The position numbers and the translations under genes were made by a program. Under the pieces are notes generated by a model. The model saw nothing but the letters and a program-made list of their open reading frames with translations, searched no databases and was not told where the DNA came from. From positions 295,042 to 359,041 of the forward strand of contig NZ_NJFZ01000015.1 of the NCBI RefSeq assembly GCF_002270355.1: a DNA stretch of 64,000 bases. The letters run 5' to 3'. Below, piece after piece: positions 35,414 through 44,782 of the stretch (position 1 is its first letter; every line of letters begins with the position of its first letter). The stretch is from Flectobacillus sp. BAB-3569. Lineage in GTDB: Bacteria > Bacteroidota > Bacteroidia > Cytophagales > Spirosomataceae.

Positions 35414-36708
35414 TTAATCCTCGGCTTTGGGTGATTTTTGTTTTATAATGAGTCTCAAAGATTGATCGTAGGTAACATAATTCCACAACCAGTTAATAAA
35501 AATCAAAAGGCGATTTTTAACCCCAACAATCGACATTAGGTGTACAAACATCCATGTCAACCACGCAAAGAATCCCTGAAATCTCCAGAAAGGCAAATCC
35601 ACAACTGCCAAGTTGCGCCCAACAGTGGCCATCGAACCCAAATCTTTATAGGTAAATTCCTCCAATGGATTTCCTCTTAAAAGTCTTGGAAGGTTTTTTG
35701 ACAATAGTTTTCCTTGCTGAATAGCAGGCTGTGCCACCTGTGGGTGACCATTTGGATAGGCATCCTCGATCATAAAGGCAACATCGCCAATGGCAAAAAT
35801 GTTTTGATGACCTTCTATCTGATTATACCTGTTTACCTTAATTCGTCCTCCGCGAGCCAATATTTCAGGATTTAGTCCCTCGATAAAATTAGCTTTAATT
35901 CCTGCTGCCCAAACTAAATTATTCGTGCGGATTTTTTCACCATTGTTCAAATACGCATACTTACCATCAAAGTCGGTTACACGGGTATTTAGAAAAACAT
36001 TAACCCCCAATTGCTCCAAATATTCCTTCGATTTGATTTGCGCATTTTTTGACATCGGCCCCAACAACTCCCCTCCTGATTCAACGATATATACTTTCAT
36101 TAAATCAAAATCTAATTCAGGGTAGTCCTTCGGCAATACATGGCGTTTCATTTCAGCCAAAGTACCTGATACTTCCACACCCGTAGGGCCTCCACCCACA
36201 ACTACCACTGTCATTAATCCTTGACGAACGTCATCACTGTCAGATACCAAGGCATTTTCAAAATTCTCTAACAAGCGATTCCTCAAACCCAAGGCCTCTC
36301 CTACCGACTTCATTGGCAAAGCCTTTTCTTGGATATTTTTTGTCCAAAAAAGTTTGTATCTGCCCCTATCGCCAAAATCAGATAGTCATAACTGATAGCG
36401 CCCAATTGCGTGATAATCTCCTGCGAGTCGGTACGCAATTCGGTAACTTCGGTAATACGAACATGAACATCTTTGTAATAATGGAAGGCCAATCGTAGCG
36501 GAAATGAAATGGCTGATGGCTCTAAGCCTGCGGTGGCTACTTGGTAGAAAAGAGGTTGAAATTGATGATAATTATTTTTATCAATCAACACTATCTGAAA
36601 GTCTTCGCTATCGGCTAGGTCTCTGGCAATTTTCAAACCACCAAATCCTGCGCCAATGATTACCACACGCTTTTTGGTAGTTTCCGGAATATTGGGTGTC
36701 ATAGGCAT
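35414..36708 (-). CDS. ndh: Type II NADH:quinone oxidoreductase (NDH-2), frameshifted
   Basis: With one base added the protein is about 431 residues, the usual NDH-2 length. The first frame holds the FAD-binding GxGxxG (RVVIIGAGFGGLKIARDLAD) and QPLFYQVATAGLEPSAISFP, then DYLILAIGADTNFFGQ, and stops near 36310. The other frame continues with MKSVGEALGLRNRLLENFE, the NAD-binding VVVVGGGPTGVEVSGTLAEM, NIFAIGDVAFM, and the membrane-anchoring C-terminus. The frames meet at six T (36336-36341, A6 on the coding strand). One more A reads GQKNIQEKALPMKSVGE, exactly as expected. The enzyme oxidises NADH and reduces menaquinone without pumping protons. The start at 36708 (MPMTPNIPETTKKRVVIIG) is chosen over longer ones for fit to the domain. 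Confidence 0.88.
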
Positions 36709-36963
36709 CAATGAATATGTTGAAACATAAGTATTTTTCAACATATTCAGTCTAGTTATTAAAGGATCAAAAGTTTTTAATGATAGTTTTAATCTCAAAT
36801 TTTAGATAGAGCATTTTGGCTCGAAACCTGACATTATTTAGCATTTTTCACCGTAAAATTGAGCATAACAAAACCAACCGTCATCATGCTCAATTTTGTA
36901 AGTATATCTATGCGCTATATTTTTTATATGACTAACTTCTCACATCCTCCTGACACAATTGCC

Positions 36964-38121
36964 CTAATCTACGAACATTTTTTCAGGAAACTTCCAGCTC
37001 TTTGCTGTGATTTGCTCATAATATTGCTCATACAACGGTAAGATATTCGCAATATCAAATTCTTTGGCTCTGTCGAGGGCATTACTTTTGAAGGTTTGTA
37101 AACGTTCTTCATCTTCGAGAATATAAATGGTATTTTTGGCCATATCCTCTACGTCGCCAATTTCGCTGATAAAGCCCGTTACTCCATGTACATTTACCTC
37201 TGGAATACCGCCAGCATTTGACGAAATCACAGGTACTTCACACGCCATTGCCTCAAGTGCTGCCAAACCAAAACTTTCTTTTTCTGACAATAATAAAAAG
37301 ATATCTGCCAATGACAAAACCTCCTCAATAACATCGAGCTTACCTAAGAAACGTACATCGTTTTGTACACCTAACTCACGGCAAAGCATTTCGATAGAAG
37401 TACGCTCAGGGCCATCGCCCACTAATAGTAATTTGCTTGGTATTTTCTGATTTACCAAATGAAAAACTCTCACTACATCTTCAATACGTTTTACTTTTCT
37501 AAAGTTGGACGTATGCATGAGGAGTTTTTCGCCATGAGGACATATGGCAATTTTAAAATGGTCTTTTCTGAGTTTTTTAAAACGCTCTAAATCGATAAAA
37601 TTCGGAATCACTTGAATATTACTGATAATTTCAAATTCCTCATAAGTATCATTTTTGAGACTTTCAGACACGGCAGTTACCCCATCAGACTCATTAATTG
37701 AAAAAGTTACCACTGGCTCGAAAGAAGGATCTTTGCCTACCAAGGTAATATCAGTACCATGAAGCGTAGTAATAAAAGGGATATGTACACCTTTAGATTT
37801 CAGAATTTGCTTTGCCAAATACGTTGCCGAAGCATGTGGAATCGCATAGTGTACGTGCAACAAATCGAGCTTTTCAGTCAATACCACATGGACAATTTTA
37901 CTCGCCAAAGCCGACTCATACGGCAAGTATTGAAACAAAGGGTAACTTGATACACTTACTTCGTGGTAATAAATATTTTCATTAAAAAAATCTAAACGCG
38001 ACGGTTGACTGTAGGTAATAAAATGTACTTCATGCCCTGCTTTGGCAAGTGCTTTTCCAAGCTCTGTGGCTACAACACCACTACCGCCATAAGTGGGATA
38101 ACATACTATTCCGATTTTCAT
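36964..38121 (-). CDS. bshA: N-acetyl-alpha-D-glucosaminyl L-malate synthase (bacillithiol synthesis)
   Basis: 385 residues, GT4-family glycosyltransferase. The N-terminus MKIGIVCYPTYGGSGVVATE is diagnostic of BshA, as are HFITYSQPSRLDFFNENIYY and YESALASKI. The donor site E-x7-E is seen in LLLSEKESFGLAALEAMACE. BshA joins UDP-GlcNAc and L-malate, the first step in making bacillithiol, the low-molecular-weight thiol of Bacteroidota and Firmicutes. The bshB and bshC genes are not nearby. It appears to be transcribed alone. Confidence 0.95.
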   Translation of the reverse strand: MKIGIVCYPTYGGSGVVATELGKALAKAGHEVHFITYSQPSRLDFFNENIYYHEVSVSSYPLFQYLPYESALASKIVHVVLTEKLDLLHVHYAIPHASATYLAKQILKSKGVHIPFITTLHGTDITLVGKDPSFEPVVTFSINESDGVTAVSESLKNDTYEEFEIISNIQVIPNFIDLERFKKLRKDHFKIAICPHGEKLLMHTSNFRKVKRIEDVVRVFHLVNQKIPSKLLLVGDGPERTSIEMLCRELGVQNDVRFLGKLDVIEEVLSLADIFLLLSEKESFGLAALEAMACEVPVISSNAGGIPEVNVHGVTGFISEIGDVEDMAKNTIYILEDEERLQTFKSNALDRAKEFDIANILPLYEQYYEQITAKSWKFPEKMFVD

Positions 38122-38280
38122 TGAATTACTTGAGATTGAGTGTTTGATGGTAGTCTGATGTACTTCACATTAGATTGTCGAAATAACGAACAAGCTAATA
38201 AGAATCACTTTTAATTACTCGCTACTGTTTAAAATTACAAAATAGAATATTATTTATGGAACAGTTACCATTTGGTATCA

Positions 38281-38481
38281 TCATTTAGCCAAGAGTCTTA
38301 ATCTCTGGGCTGTAATCATTTGGGAATAAGCCAAAAGGACAACAGATTTATCATGAATCTTGAAAAACTTTTTGCTTAACAAACGTAATTTATAATTTTC
38401 CTCCTTCTTTGGTAAAAGATGATTTGAGAATACAACACCGAAAAACCAAAATTTTCTCCCCAACTGATAGAATTTCTTCAA
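38281..38481 (-). CDS. Doubtful small basic protein
   Basis: 66 codons from a TTG start. The translation is very basic (KFYQLGRKFWFFGVVF, KLRLLSKKFFKIHDKSVVLL, ending AQRLRLLAK) and is not repeat-derived. An ATG 10 bp further upstream (38489-38491) is out of frame by one base; with a single base added it would give MNTLLKKFYQLG. As six other genes here carry such one-base losses, this may be a seventh, but no family is recognised and it may be chance. Confidence 0.25.
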   Translation of the reverse strand: MKKFYQLGRKFWFFGVVFSNHLLPKKEENYKLRLLSKKFFKIHDKSVVLLAYSQMITAQRLRLLAK

Positions 38482-38620
38482 GGGTATTCATGTTAGGTAG
38501 ATAATTGACCATATTGCAAGTGGCTAATAAATCTATTTTGTAAAAAATAGTAGATTTTTTGCGGATTGGCTTTTAACAGATAACCTCGTCAACTCGTTAC
38601 AACATATAAAACAAAGCGCG

Positions 38621-38628
38621 TAATTTTG
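38621..38628 (+). promoter_or_regulatory. Candidate -7 element of the prenyltransferase gene
   Basis: TAATTTTG matches TAnnTTTG only 5 bp before the ATG. If used, the mRNA would be leaderless or nearly so. Confidence 0.35.
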
Positions 38629-38633
38629 TTTTC

Positions 38634-39524
38634 ATGAAAGATAATTCTCACAAAGTCACCTTGGGACAATCAATTTTGGCATTTGTTCGGCTTATTAGAT
38701 GGCCTAACTTGCTGATTATTGCTTTTACCCAATACTTCACTCGAATCTTCTTAATCCTAGAAGCAGATTTGACGTGGAGTAATGTAATCGAGGTCTTTCT
38801 AGACTACCAGCTGGCTCTTATTGTGCTTTCAACGCTCTTTATTGCTGCATCTGGCTATATTATCAACGACTATTATGATATAAAAATAGACTTAGTCAAC
38901 AAACCTCATCGGGTAGTGATTGGGCGATATATCAAACGTCGTTGGGCTATGGTCATCAATCAAATCTTCAATGTAGCAGGGCTTCTTTTAGGTTTATTTG
39001 TGGGCAAGAAAGTCTTCTTGGTCAACCTTTTGGCAGTATTTTGTTTGTGGTTATATTCCAATCAATTGAAACGTTTGCCGTTTTGGGGCAACTTAATGAT
39101 TGCCATTCTCACGGGCTTTTCGTTGTTAGTCTTAGCGGTGCATTACCCTGGGCATCAGCGCGAGGTATGGATTTATGCAATCTTCTCCTTTGAAATCACC
39201 TTGATCAGAGAGATTATCAAAGATATGGAAGACCTCAAAGGTGACGAAAAACATGGTTGCAAAACCTTACCAATCATCTGGGGAATCGCCCGCACCAAAT
39301 TACTCCTTTATGGCCTTATCGCCATCTTCACAGCTTTACTTTTCATTTTGGCAACTCAGCTTCCACATAGCCGTATTGGATATGTTTTTATGGCATTGAT
39401 GCTTCCTTTGGCCTTTTTGACCTACCGCTTGGTATATGCAGACAAATCAAAAGATTTTGCTTTTTTGAGTAATGCCTGCAAAATTCTCATGATACTCGGC
39501 GTGCTTAGTATGATGCTGGCTTAG
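38634..39524 (+). CDS. UbiA-family prenyltransferase (geranylgeranylglycerol-phosphate synthase-like)
   Basis: 296 residues with about eight or nine membrane helices. The two Mg-diphosphate binding motifs are clear: N78-D-Y-Y-D82-x3-D86 (NDYYDIKIDLVNKPHRVVIG) and EIIKDMEDLKGDEKHGCKTL with the second D-x3-D. The N-D-x-x-D form followed by N-K-P-x-R is seen in the branch that contains archaeal-type digeranylgeranylglycerol-phosphate synthases and their Bacteroidota relatives. It transfers a prenyl chain in the membrane, but acceptor and chain length are not fixed by sequence. It lies upstream of rsmH in the same direction, in the position where mraZ often sits. Confidence 0.85.
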   Translation: MKDNSHKVTLGQSILAFVRLIRWPNLLIIAFTQYFTRIFLILEADLTWSNVIEVFLDYQLALIVLSTLFIAASGYIINDYYDIKIDLVNKPHRVVIGRYIKRRWAMVINQIFNVAGLLLGLFVGKKVFLVNLLAVFCLWLYSNQLKRLPFWGNLMIAILTGFSLLVLAVHYPGHQREVWIYAIFSFEITLIREIIKDMEDLKGDEKHGCKTLPIIWGIARTKLLLYGLIAIFTALLFILATQLPHSRIGYVFMALMLPLAFLTYRLVYADKSKDFAFLSNACKILMILGVLSMMLA

Positions 39525-39575
39525 GAAAGAAAAAAGGTTTCTCAAATTGCACTAGAATGCTGATAAGTTTTTCTG

Positions 39576-39583
39576 TATTTTTG
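39576..39583 (+). promoter_or_regulatory. Candidate -7 element before rsmH
   Basis: TATTTTTG matches TAnnTTTG, 183 bp before the rsmH start. The DNA between it and rsmH contains inverted copies of the GAACAGGCACAAAGACACAGAG low-complexity tract, so the leader would be long. Confidence 0.3.
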
Positions 39584-39765
39584 TGGGAATTGGTCTTTTA
39601 TTAACCAGAGAAAAAAGTAGTCCTTATGGAAATAAGGGAACAGGCACAAAGACACAGAGTTATTAGAGGGAATCAAGCACTCAAATTACTTTCACTTTAT
39701 GCCTTGTGCCTTTGGCACTTATCCCTTAAACAACTCGCTTTAATCACTTCATACCCTAAAAAATC

Positions 39766-40677
39766 ATGTATCACGAATCTGTAATGCTTCATGAGTGCGT
39801 AGAAGGACTCAATATACGCCCCGATGGCGTGTATGTTGACGTCACTTTTGGTGGAGGCGGGCACTCTAAAGCAATTTTGGAAAAACTTGGAGAAAAAGGC
39901 AAACTCTATGCTTTTGACCAAGACCCAGATGCTAAAAAGAATGCCAATCTTATTGACGATAAACGCTTAGTTTTTATTGAAGCCAACTTTAGATATATCA
40001 AAAAATATCTTCGCCTACACGGTGTCAAACAAGTAGACGGGATATTGGCTGACTTTGGTATTTCATCGCACCAAATCGACGAGCCAACTCGTGGGTTTTC
40101 AACTCGTTTTGACGGCGAACTCGATATGCGTATGAATCAAAAAGCAGAAGTATCGGCCTATACTGTTATCAATAAGTACCCTGAAGAGCAACTGCATAAA
40201 ATTTTTGGCATGTATGGCGAAATCAAAAATGCTCGTACACTTGCTGGTGCTATCTGCTCAGAACGAATGAACCAGCCTATCAATACTACGGGCGAACTTA
40301 AAGCAATTTTGGAAAAATATGCGCCAAAATTTAAGGAGTTCCGTTATTTTGCACAGGTATTCCAAGCCATTCGTATCGAAGTGAATCAGGAATTGGATGT
40401 CATTCAGGAATTCCTTGAACAAACCCCAGAATTATTACGCGATACTGATAGTCGTTTGTGTATTATGACTTTCCACTCGTTAGAAGATCGTCTTGTGAAA
40501 AATTATATCAAATCAGGCAACTTCTATGGTGAACTTCAAAAAGACATCGTTTACGGAACAGTTGACAAACCGCTAGAAGCTGTGTCTCGCAAACCTATTG
40601 AGGCTTCTGCTGACGAATTAGCTCGCAACAACCGTTCTCGTAGCGCCAAACTTCGTATTGCAACATTGTCTAAGTAA
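39766..40677 (+). CDS. rsmH: 16S rRNA N4-methylcytidine (C1402) methyltransferase RsmH
   Basis: 303 residues. Start MYHESVMLHECVEGLNI is the standard RsmH beginning. The SAM-binding motif DVTFGGGGHSKAIL follows at about 23-36, then DGILADFGISSHQIDEPTRG, the QVFQAIRIEVNQEL segment and IMTFHSLEDRLVK. It methylates C1402 of 16S rRNA together with RsmI. It opens the division and cell wall (dcw) cluster here. mraZ, the usual first gene, is absent upstream. Confidence 0.96.
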   Translation: MYHESVMLHECVEGLNIRPDGVYVDVTFGGGGHSKAILEKLGEKGKLYAFDQDPDAKKNANLIDDKRLVFIEANFRYIKKYLRLHGVKQVDGILADFGISSHQIDEPTRGFSTRFDGELDMRMNQKAEVSAYTVINKYPEEQLHKIFGMYGEIKNARTLAGAICSERMNQPINTTGELKAILEKYAPKFKEFRYFAQVFQAIRIEVNQELDVIQEFLEQTPELLRDTDSRLCIMTFHSLEDRLVKNYIKSGNFYGELQKDIVYGTVDKPLEAVSRKPIEASADELARNNRSRSAKLRIATLSK

Positions 40678-40700
40678 CGACTCTCAACCTTCTCACAACA

Positions 40701-41087
40701 ATGGCAAGAAACGTTTCGAAGAATGTAACACCCAAATCTAGCTCTACTCGCAAGAGTAATGGCAAGGGGCTATTTTCAATTATTGATACAATTTTCAACA
40801 TGGATCGCCTCCTTGGGGGGGAGTTCCCTGCGTATCAATTGCGCTATTTACTTTGGCTATCGTTTTTGATTGTCCTCTACATTGCGTCATCGCTACACTC
40901 GGAGAGCTTGATTCACCAAATAGACAAAACCAAAGCTGAAGTAGAAGAGCTACGTGCTGACTATACCACGCAACAAGCTGATTTTATGAAAGCAGGAAAA
41001 CAGTCTGAAATCATCAAAAGAGTGGAGTCTATGGGCATTGAGGAAAACAAAACCCCTCCTACCAAAATCATTGTTAAAGATTGGTAA
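40701..41087 (+). CDS. ftsL: FtsL-like division protein
   Basis: 128 residues: a basic, Ser/Lys-rich cytosolic tail (1-45), one membrane helix (about 48-64, LLWLSFLIVLYIASSL), and a periplasmic coiled coil (about 70-115). This is the architecture of FtsL, which bridges FtsB/FtsQ and FtsI in the divisome, and of the Bacteroidota FtsL-like family (PF19579 type). Sequence identity in this family is low. The call rests on position between rsmH and ftsI plus topology. Confidence 0.8.
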   Translation: MARNVSKNVTPKSSSTRKSNGKGLFSIIDTIFNMDRLLGGEFPAYQLRYLLWLSFLIVLYIASSLHSESLIHQIDKTKAEVEELRADYTTQQADFMKAGKQSEIIKRVESMGIEENKTPPTKIIVKDW

Positions 41088-41224
41088 GCTTTAAGCCTAA
41101 TTCCTATGGCTTACAGTCGAAAACGTAATAAGGCACTCAACCAATAGAAGTTTATATCTATCAAGCATTTTGAAATCTCGTCGAGCCTATAATTATAAGC
41201 TCTTCAATCAATAATCCCTTTGTT

Positions 41225-43348
41225 ATGAATATCAAGAAAGACATCGTCATACGTATTCGTGCTATGTTTTTGTTTATGCTCTTATTGGCTGCGGGTATTA
41301 TCTGGAAGATATTTTTTCTACAAACTATCGAGGGTAATAAATGGCGTGAAAAAGCAAAAATGTCTTATGTAGAAGAACGTACGATTGAGGCTGTTCGTGG
41401 AAATATATTTGCCGACGATGGTAGCTTACTAGCCACTTCTCTTCCCAAGTACAAGTTGGGCTTTGACCCTTTGGTAAGTAGAAGAAATAAAAAAAATGCC
41501 AAAATCTATGATGATGGAATAGATTCACTTTGTCATTTTTTGGCCAATTTTTATCATGATAAAACCGCTGAAGAATATTACTCTCAAATTGACCTTGCAA
41601 GACGCCGTAAAATCACCTATATCGTTCTCAACAATGACTTGATTTCTTATCAAGATGTTAAGAAAATGCGAAAATGGCCCGTATTTCGAGCTGGTAAGTA
41701 TAAGGGAGGTGTCGTATTTGAAAAAGTAAATGTTCGCTACAATCCATTTGAAAAAATGGGTGTAAGAACCATTGGCTACAAAAAAGACAAAGAAAAAGTA
41801 GGTATTGAAAATGCTTTCGATGTTGAGCTTTCGGGAACATCTGGAAAAGGAGTTTTCGAGAAAATTGTCGGAGGAAGCTGGCGACCTGTAGAAGGTGGCG
41901 AAAAAAGCATTCCCGTACAAGGACTAGATGTTCATAGTACGCTCAACGTCAATATTCAGGACGTTGCCGAAACATCGCTCATGAATGCACTTCGTAAATA
42001 CCGTGCAGACAAAGGTTGCGTAATTGTGATGGAAGTAGCCACTGGCGAAATCAAAGCAATGACCAATCTCTCAAAAGTCGGCAAAGATAGTTCCTACTAT
42101 TCCGAAACTTACAACCACGCCGTGCTCAATCGTACCGACCCTGGTTCGGTGTTCAAACTTCCATCAATGATTGCCATTATGGAAGAAGGCGGTTTGGAAA
42201 ATACAGAATTGGTTAATACTGGAGACGGTACCATCAAAATCGGAACCCTAACCACCGAAGATTCAAAAAAAGGTGGTCATGGGACAATTCCTGCACAAGA
42301 GGTTTTTGAGGTATCATCCAACGTAGGAATTATGCGCTTGATGCAAAAATATTTTGGCGATGCCAAACAGAAAAAATATTATGAGTATCTCAAAAAGTTT
42401 CACTTAAATGAGCCACTCAAATTTCAGCTAAAACCAGATGTTTCACCCGTCATCAACGAGCCAAAAGCGGGCGACAAAACAGCCATGTATTGGAACTCCA
42501 TTGGTTATGGCGAACTCATTACGCCATTGCAAATGCTTACTTTTTACAATGCTGTAGCCAATAATGGCAAATGGATTCAGCCTATTATTGTGAAAAGCAC
42601 CAAAATTGCAGATGAGGTGATGCAAGATTTTCATGTTGGGCAAACCGTTTATCCAGACCCAATATGTTCAGAAAAGACCCTAGAAAAAGTTCGTAAAATG
42701 CTAGAAGGAGTTGTTGAACATGGTACTGCCAAAAATATCAACAATCCTATGTACAAAATTGCTGGGAAAACGGGTACTTCTCAAAAACTCGTCAATGGTA
42801 AATACCGTGAGGGAATGTACTATACCTCATTTATGGGTTTCTTCCCTGCCGAATCGCCCAAATATAGTATTGCCGTTGTGATTGATAACCCTCGTGGGGT
42901 TAAGCTAGAAGCCCTTTATGCAAGTGATGCTTGTGCGCCAGTTTTTAAGGAAATTGCAGATAAGATTTATGCCAATGATATTCAAATGCACAAGCTGTTG
43001 ATTAAAGAGGACGGCTCAAAATTAAATTTTGCCAAGAAAAAAATAATTGCGCATTCTTCAGATATTAAAGCATTTAATGATGAAATGTCTATCGAAACAA
43101 GCCCTCAAACAGAAGGCTGGACAGCAGTAAAACAAGACAGTCAAAACTCGTTCAACTACGAAATCAAATACAATAAGAAGAACCGAGTTCCCGACACCCG
43201 TGGTATGTCTTTGCGCGATGCCATGTATGTGTTAGAGAATAAAGGCTTGAAAGTAAGAGTGAAAGGAATAGGCAAAGTAGCAAGTCAAAGTATTCCTCCT
43301 GGCTCAAACTTTACCTCAGGGCGTACAATAGAGCTTGTCCTTCAATAA
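41225..43348 (+). CDS. ftsI: Septal peptidoglycan transpeptidase FtsI/PBP3 with C-terminal PASTA domain
   Basis: 707 residues. One N-terminal membrane helix (about 14-32), a dimerisation domain starting with the R-G-x-I box (AVRGNIFADDGSLLA), and the transpeptidase domain with S308-x2-K311 (GSVFKL), S364-x-N366 (SSNVG) and K515-T-G517 (KTGTS). The last 50 residues (RVPDTRGMSLRDAMYVLENK to GRTIELVLQ) form one PASTA domain, absent from E. coli FtsI but usual in Bacteroidota and Firmicutes. It crosslinks peptidoglycan at the division septum. A 137-bp gap separates it from the ftsL-like gene. Confidence 0.95.
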   Translation: MNIKKDIVIRIRAMFLFMLLLAAGIIWKIFFLQTIEGNKWREKAKMSYVEERTIEAVRGNIFADDGSLLATSLPKYKLGFDPLVSRRNKKNAKIYDDGIDSLCHFLANFYHDKTAEEYYSQIDLARRRKITYIVLNNDLISYQDVKKMRKWPVFRAGKYKGGVVFEKVNVRYNPFEKMGVRTIGYKKDKEKVGIENAFDVELSGTSGKGVFEKIVGGSWRPVEGGEKSIPVQGLDVHSTLNVNIQDVAETSLMNALRKYRADKGCVIVMEVATGEIKAMTNLSKVGKDSSYYSETYNHAVLNRTDPGSVFKLPSMIAIMEEGGLENTELVNTGDGTIKIGTLTTEDSKKGGHGTIPAQEVFEVSSNVGIMRLMQKYFGDAKQKKYYEYLKKFHLNEPLKFQLKPDVSPVINEPKAGDKTAMYWNSIGYGELITPLQMLTFYNAVANNGKWIQPIIVKSTKIADEVMQDFHVGQTVYPDPICSEKTLEKVRKMLEGVVEHGTAKNINNPMYKIAGKTGTSQKLVNGKYREGMYYTSFMGFFPAESPKYSIAVVIDNPRGVKLEALYASDACAPVFKEIADKIYANDIQMHKLLIKEDGSKLNFAKKKIIAHSSDIKAFNDEMSIETSPQTEGWTAVKQDSQNSFNYEIKYNKKNRVPDTRGMSLRDAMYVLENKGLKVRVKGIGKVASQSIPPGSNFTSGRTIELVLQ

Positions 43349-43747
43349 AACGTTATTAGTTAATCGTAATTAGTAGTGTACGAAGGAACATAAAACTGTT
43401 TATTTCGGATATCGGATGTTGGATTTCGGAAGTGTAAGCTTTTATTTTTTGTAAAAAATAGAGGTATTTTACTTTATTTCCGAAATCAGAAATCCCAAAT
43501 CCTTAATAATTAGAATTCCTTCGTACAACCCTAAATCGTAATTCGTTATTTGAAGACAGAAATAATAGGAGCTTCAGGCAGCATCTATATGCCATAGGCT
43601 AAATATTGTGCTTGCCTAACGCCTACGGCTTATAGCCTAGAGCGTATTAATGCATTTTTTGCTATTTTTTCAATTATGTAGGTAAATATTCGTATTTTTA
43701 GTTTCCCGTATCAAAAATCACAAGCTATTTATCAAGCCATTAATCGC
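43349..43747. other. 399-bp gap inside the dcw cluster, holding a repeat element
   Basis: The first half is the complete palindromic element (43377-43527), flanked by the direct repeat AATCGTAATT. The second half has a run of GCCATAGGCTAAA, GCCTACGGCTTATAGCCTA sequences related to tracts near 24190-24260 and 48200-48320. No gene is visible. Confidence 0.6.
43377..43527. repeat. Dispersed palindromic element, copy B (complete, MITE-like)
   Basis: It is 151 bp bounded by perfect 12-bp inverted repeats TGTACGAAGGAA (43377-43388) and TTCCTTCGTACA (43516-43527). Inside, TATTTCGGATATCGGATGT-TGGATTTCGGAAGTG is imperfectly complementary to TTTCCGAAATCAGAAATCCC and CAAATCC, so the whole unit can fold. 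AATCGTAATT occurs on both sides (43362-43371 and 43534-43543), 5-6 bp outside the ends. It has no coding capacity. Related copies are at 22240-22372 (inverted) and 34275-34333 (half), with a trace at 32731-32762. Confidence 0.8.
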
Positions 43748-44742
43748 ATGACATCTTTTGTGCCGAACCCACAATCAACCGAACCTCCACAAAAAAATAA
43801 GACCATACGAAACAGCGTTATAGCTGGGGCAGGTCTACTCCTAGGATACTTTCTTTATCATCAATATATCCAAGCACAACTCCAAGTGAGTCAGATGCAA
43901 ATGAATACTGAGGAAATCAAAACCATCAATACTGATATGGGACGACTCCGAGAAGATATTCAGGATAATAGAGATGGAATTCAAGAAAAGCAACGCAAAA
44001 TCGACGAGCTAAAACAACAACTTGAGACAGTTCAAAAAGAAAGTAAGGAGCAAAGCGAAGAACAACGTAGAGAGGTAGTACAAATGCTCCAACGACAAAT
44101 CAATCAGCTTTCGAAAGAAAAAGATGAATTACAGGTTCGTTTGAATAAAACAATTGGTGAATACGAAACTAAAATCACTAGTTTCCAGAAAATTATCAAA
44201 CAAAAAGACAGTATTATTTCAGGGCAAAATACCACCATTCATCAGCTAGAAGATGTACTTGCACAAAAGCAAAATGAGGTAAAAAAGCTTGAGTTTGAAC
44301 TGAAAGAAACCAATGATGTCATAGAATCTCTCGACGATAAACTTCATGTAACTATTACCAACGTGAGTTTTATGCCAACGGCTTTGATGATGCCGATGAC
44401 GACCTGAGCAATAGCAATAACAAAACAAAAATTACCGAAGTTGGGGTGTTTTATTCACTAAGTCGAGAAATCCGCAACGCTGAGCATATTCTCGTAGAGC
44501 TATCCCTTGGGAATCAACGCATTATAGGAAAGAAAGAATTTTCGAGTAAAGATATTGAAGAAATCCAAAAACAATCAAAGCAAAACGGCGTCGAACGCCC
44601 TCTGAGTATTAAAATTCAGAAAGGCTCTTTTGATGTTCCGCTCAAAATCAACTTCTATGTCAAAGTAGGTAGCCACAAACAACGACTATTCTTGATTGAC
44701 TCGAAAGTGATTCCTGCGATTAAAAGTAAAAAGTTTATATAA
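43748..44742 (+). CDS. Membrane-anchored coiled-coil protein between ftsI and murE, frameshifted
   Basis: The first frame (to 44407) gives a short polar N-terminus, one membrane helix (about residues 27-42, AGAGLLLGYFLYHQY) and a long coiled coil rich in E, K and Q (about 50-195). It ends abruptly after VTITNVSFMPTALMMP. The next frame carries VGVFYSLSREIRNAEHILVE and a beta-rich C-terminal domain ending near SKVIPAIKSKKFI. The frames meet at four T (44369-44372). One more T reads NVSFYANGFDDADDDLSNSN and joins them into about 331 residues. I do not recognise a family. A periplasmic or cytosolic coiled coil lying between division genes may have a structural role in the envelope or divisome, which is inference from position only. 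Confidence 0.7.
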
Positions 44743-44782
44743 TTCCTGAAAAGCGCTCACAAAGCGCTTTTTATGTTACCTT

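Larger units (their letters stand above)
38122..38633. other. 512-bp gap with at most one doubtful small gene
   Basis: Apart from the doubtful reading frame at 38281-38481 and the promoter candidate just before the prenyltransferase, I see only AT-rich sequence and no repeat shared with other gaps. Confidence 0.4.

Noticed and set aside
35414..36798. Two separate NADH dehydrogenase genes
   Set aside because: The halves together form one NDH-2, with the FAD site in the first part and the NAD site in the second, and one added base at 36336-36341 joins them exactly.
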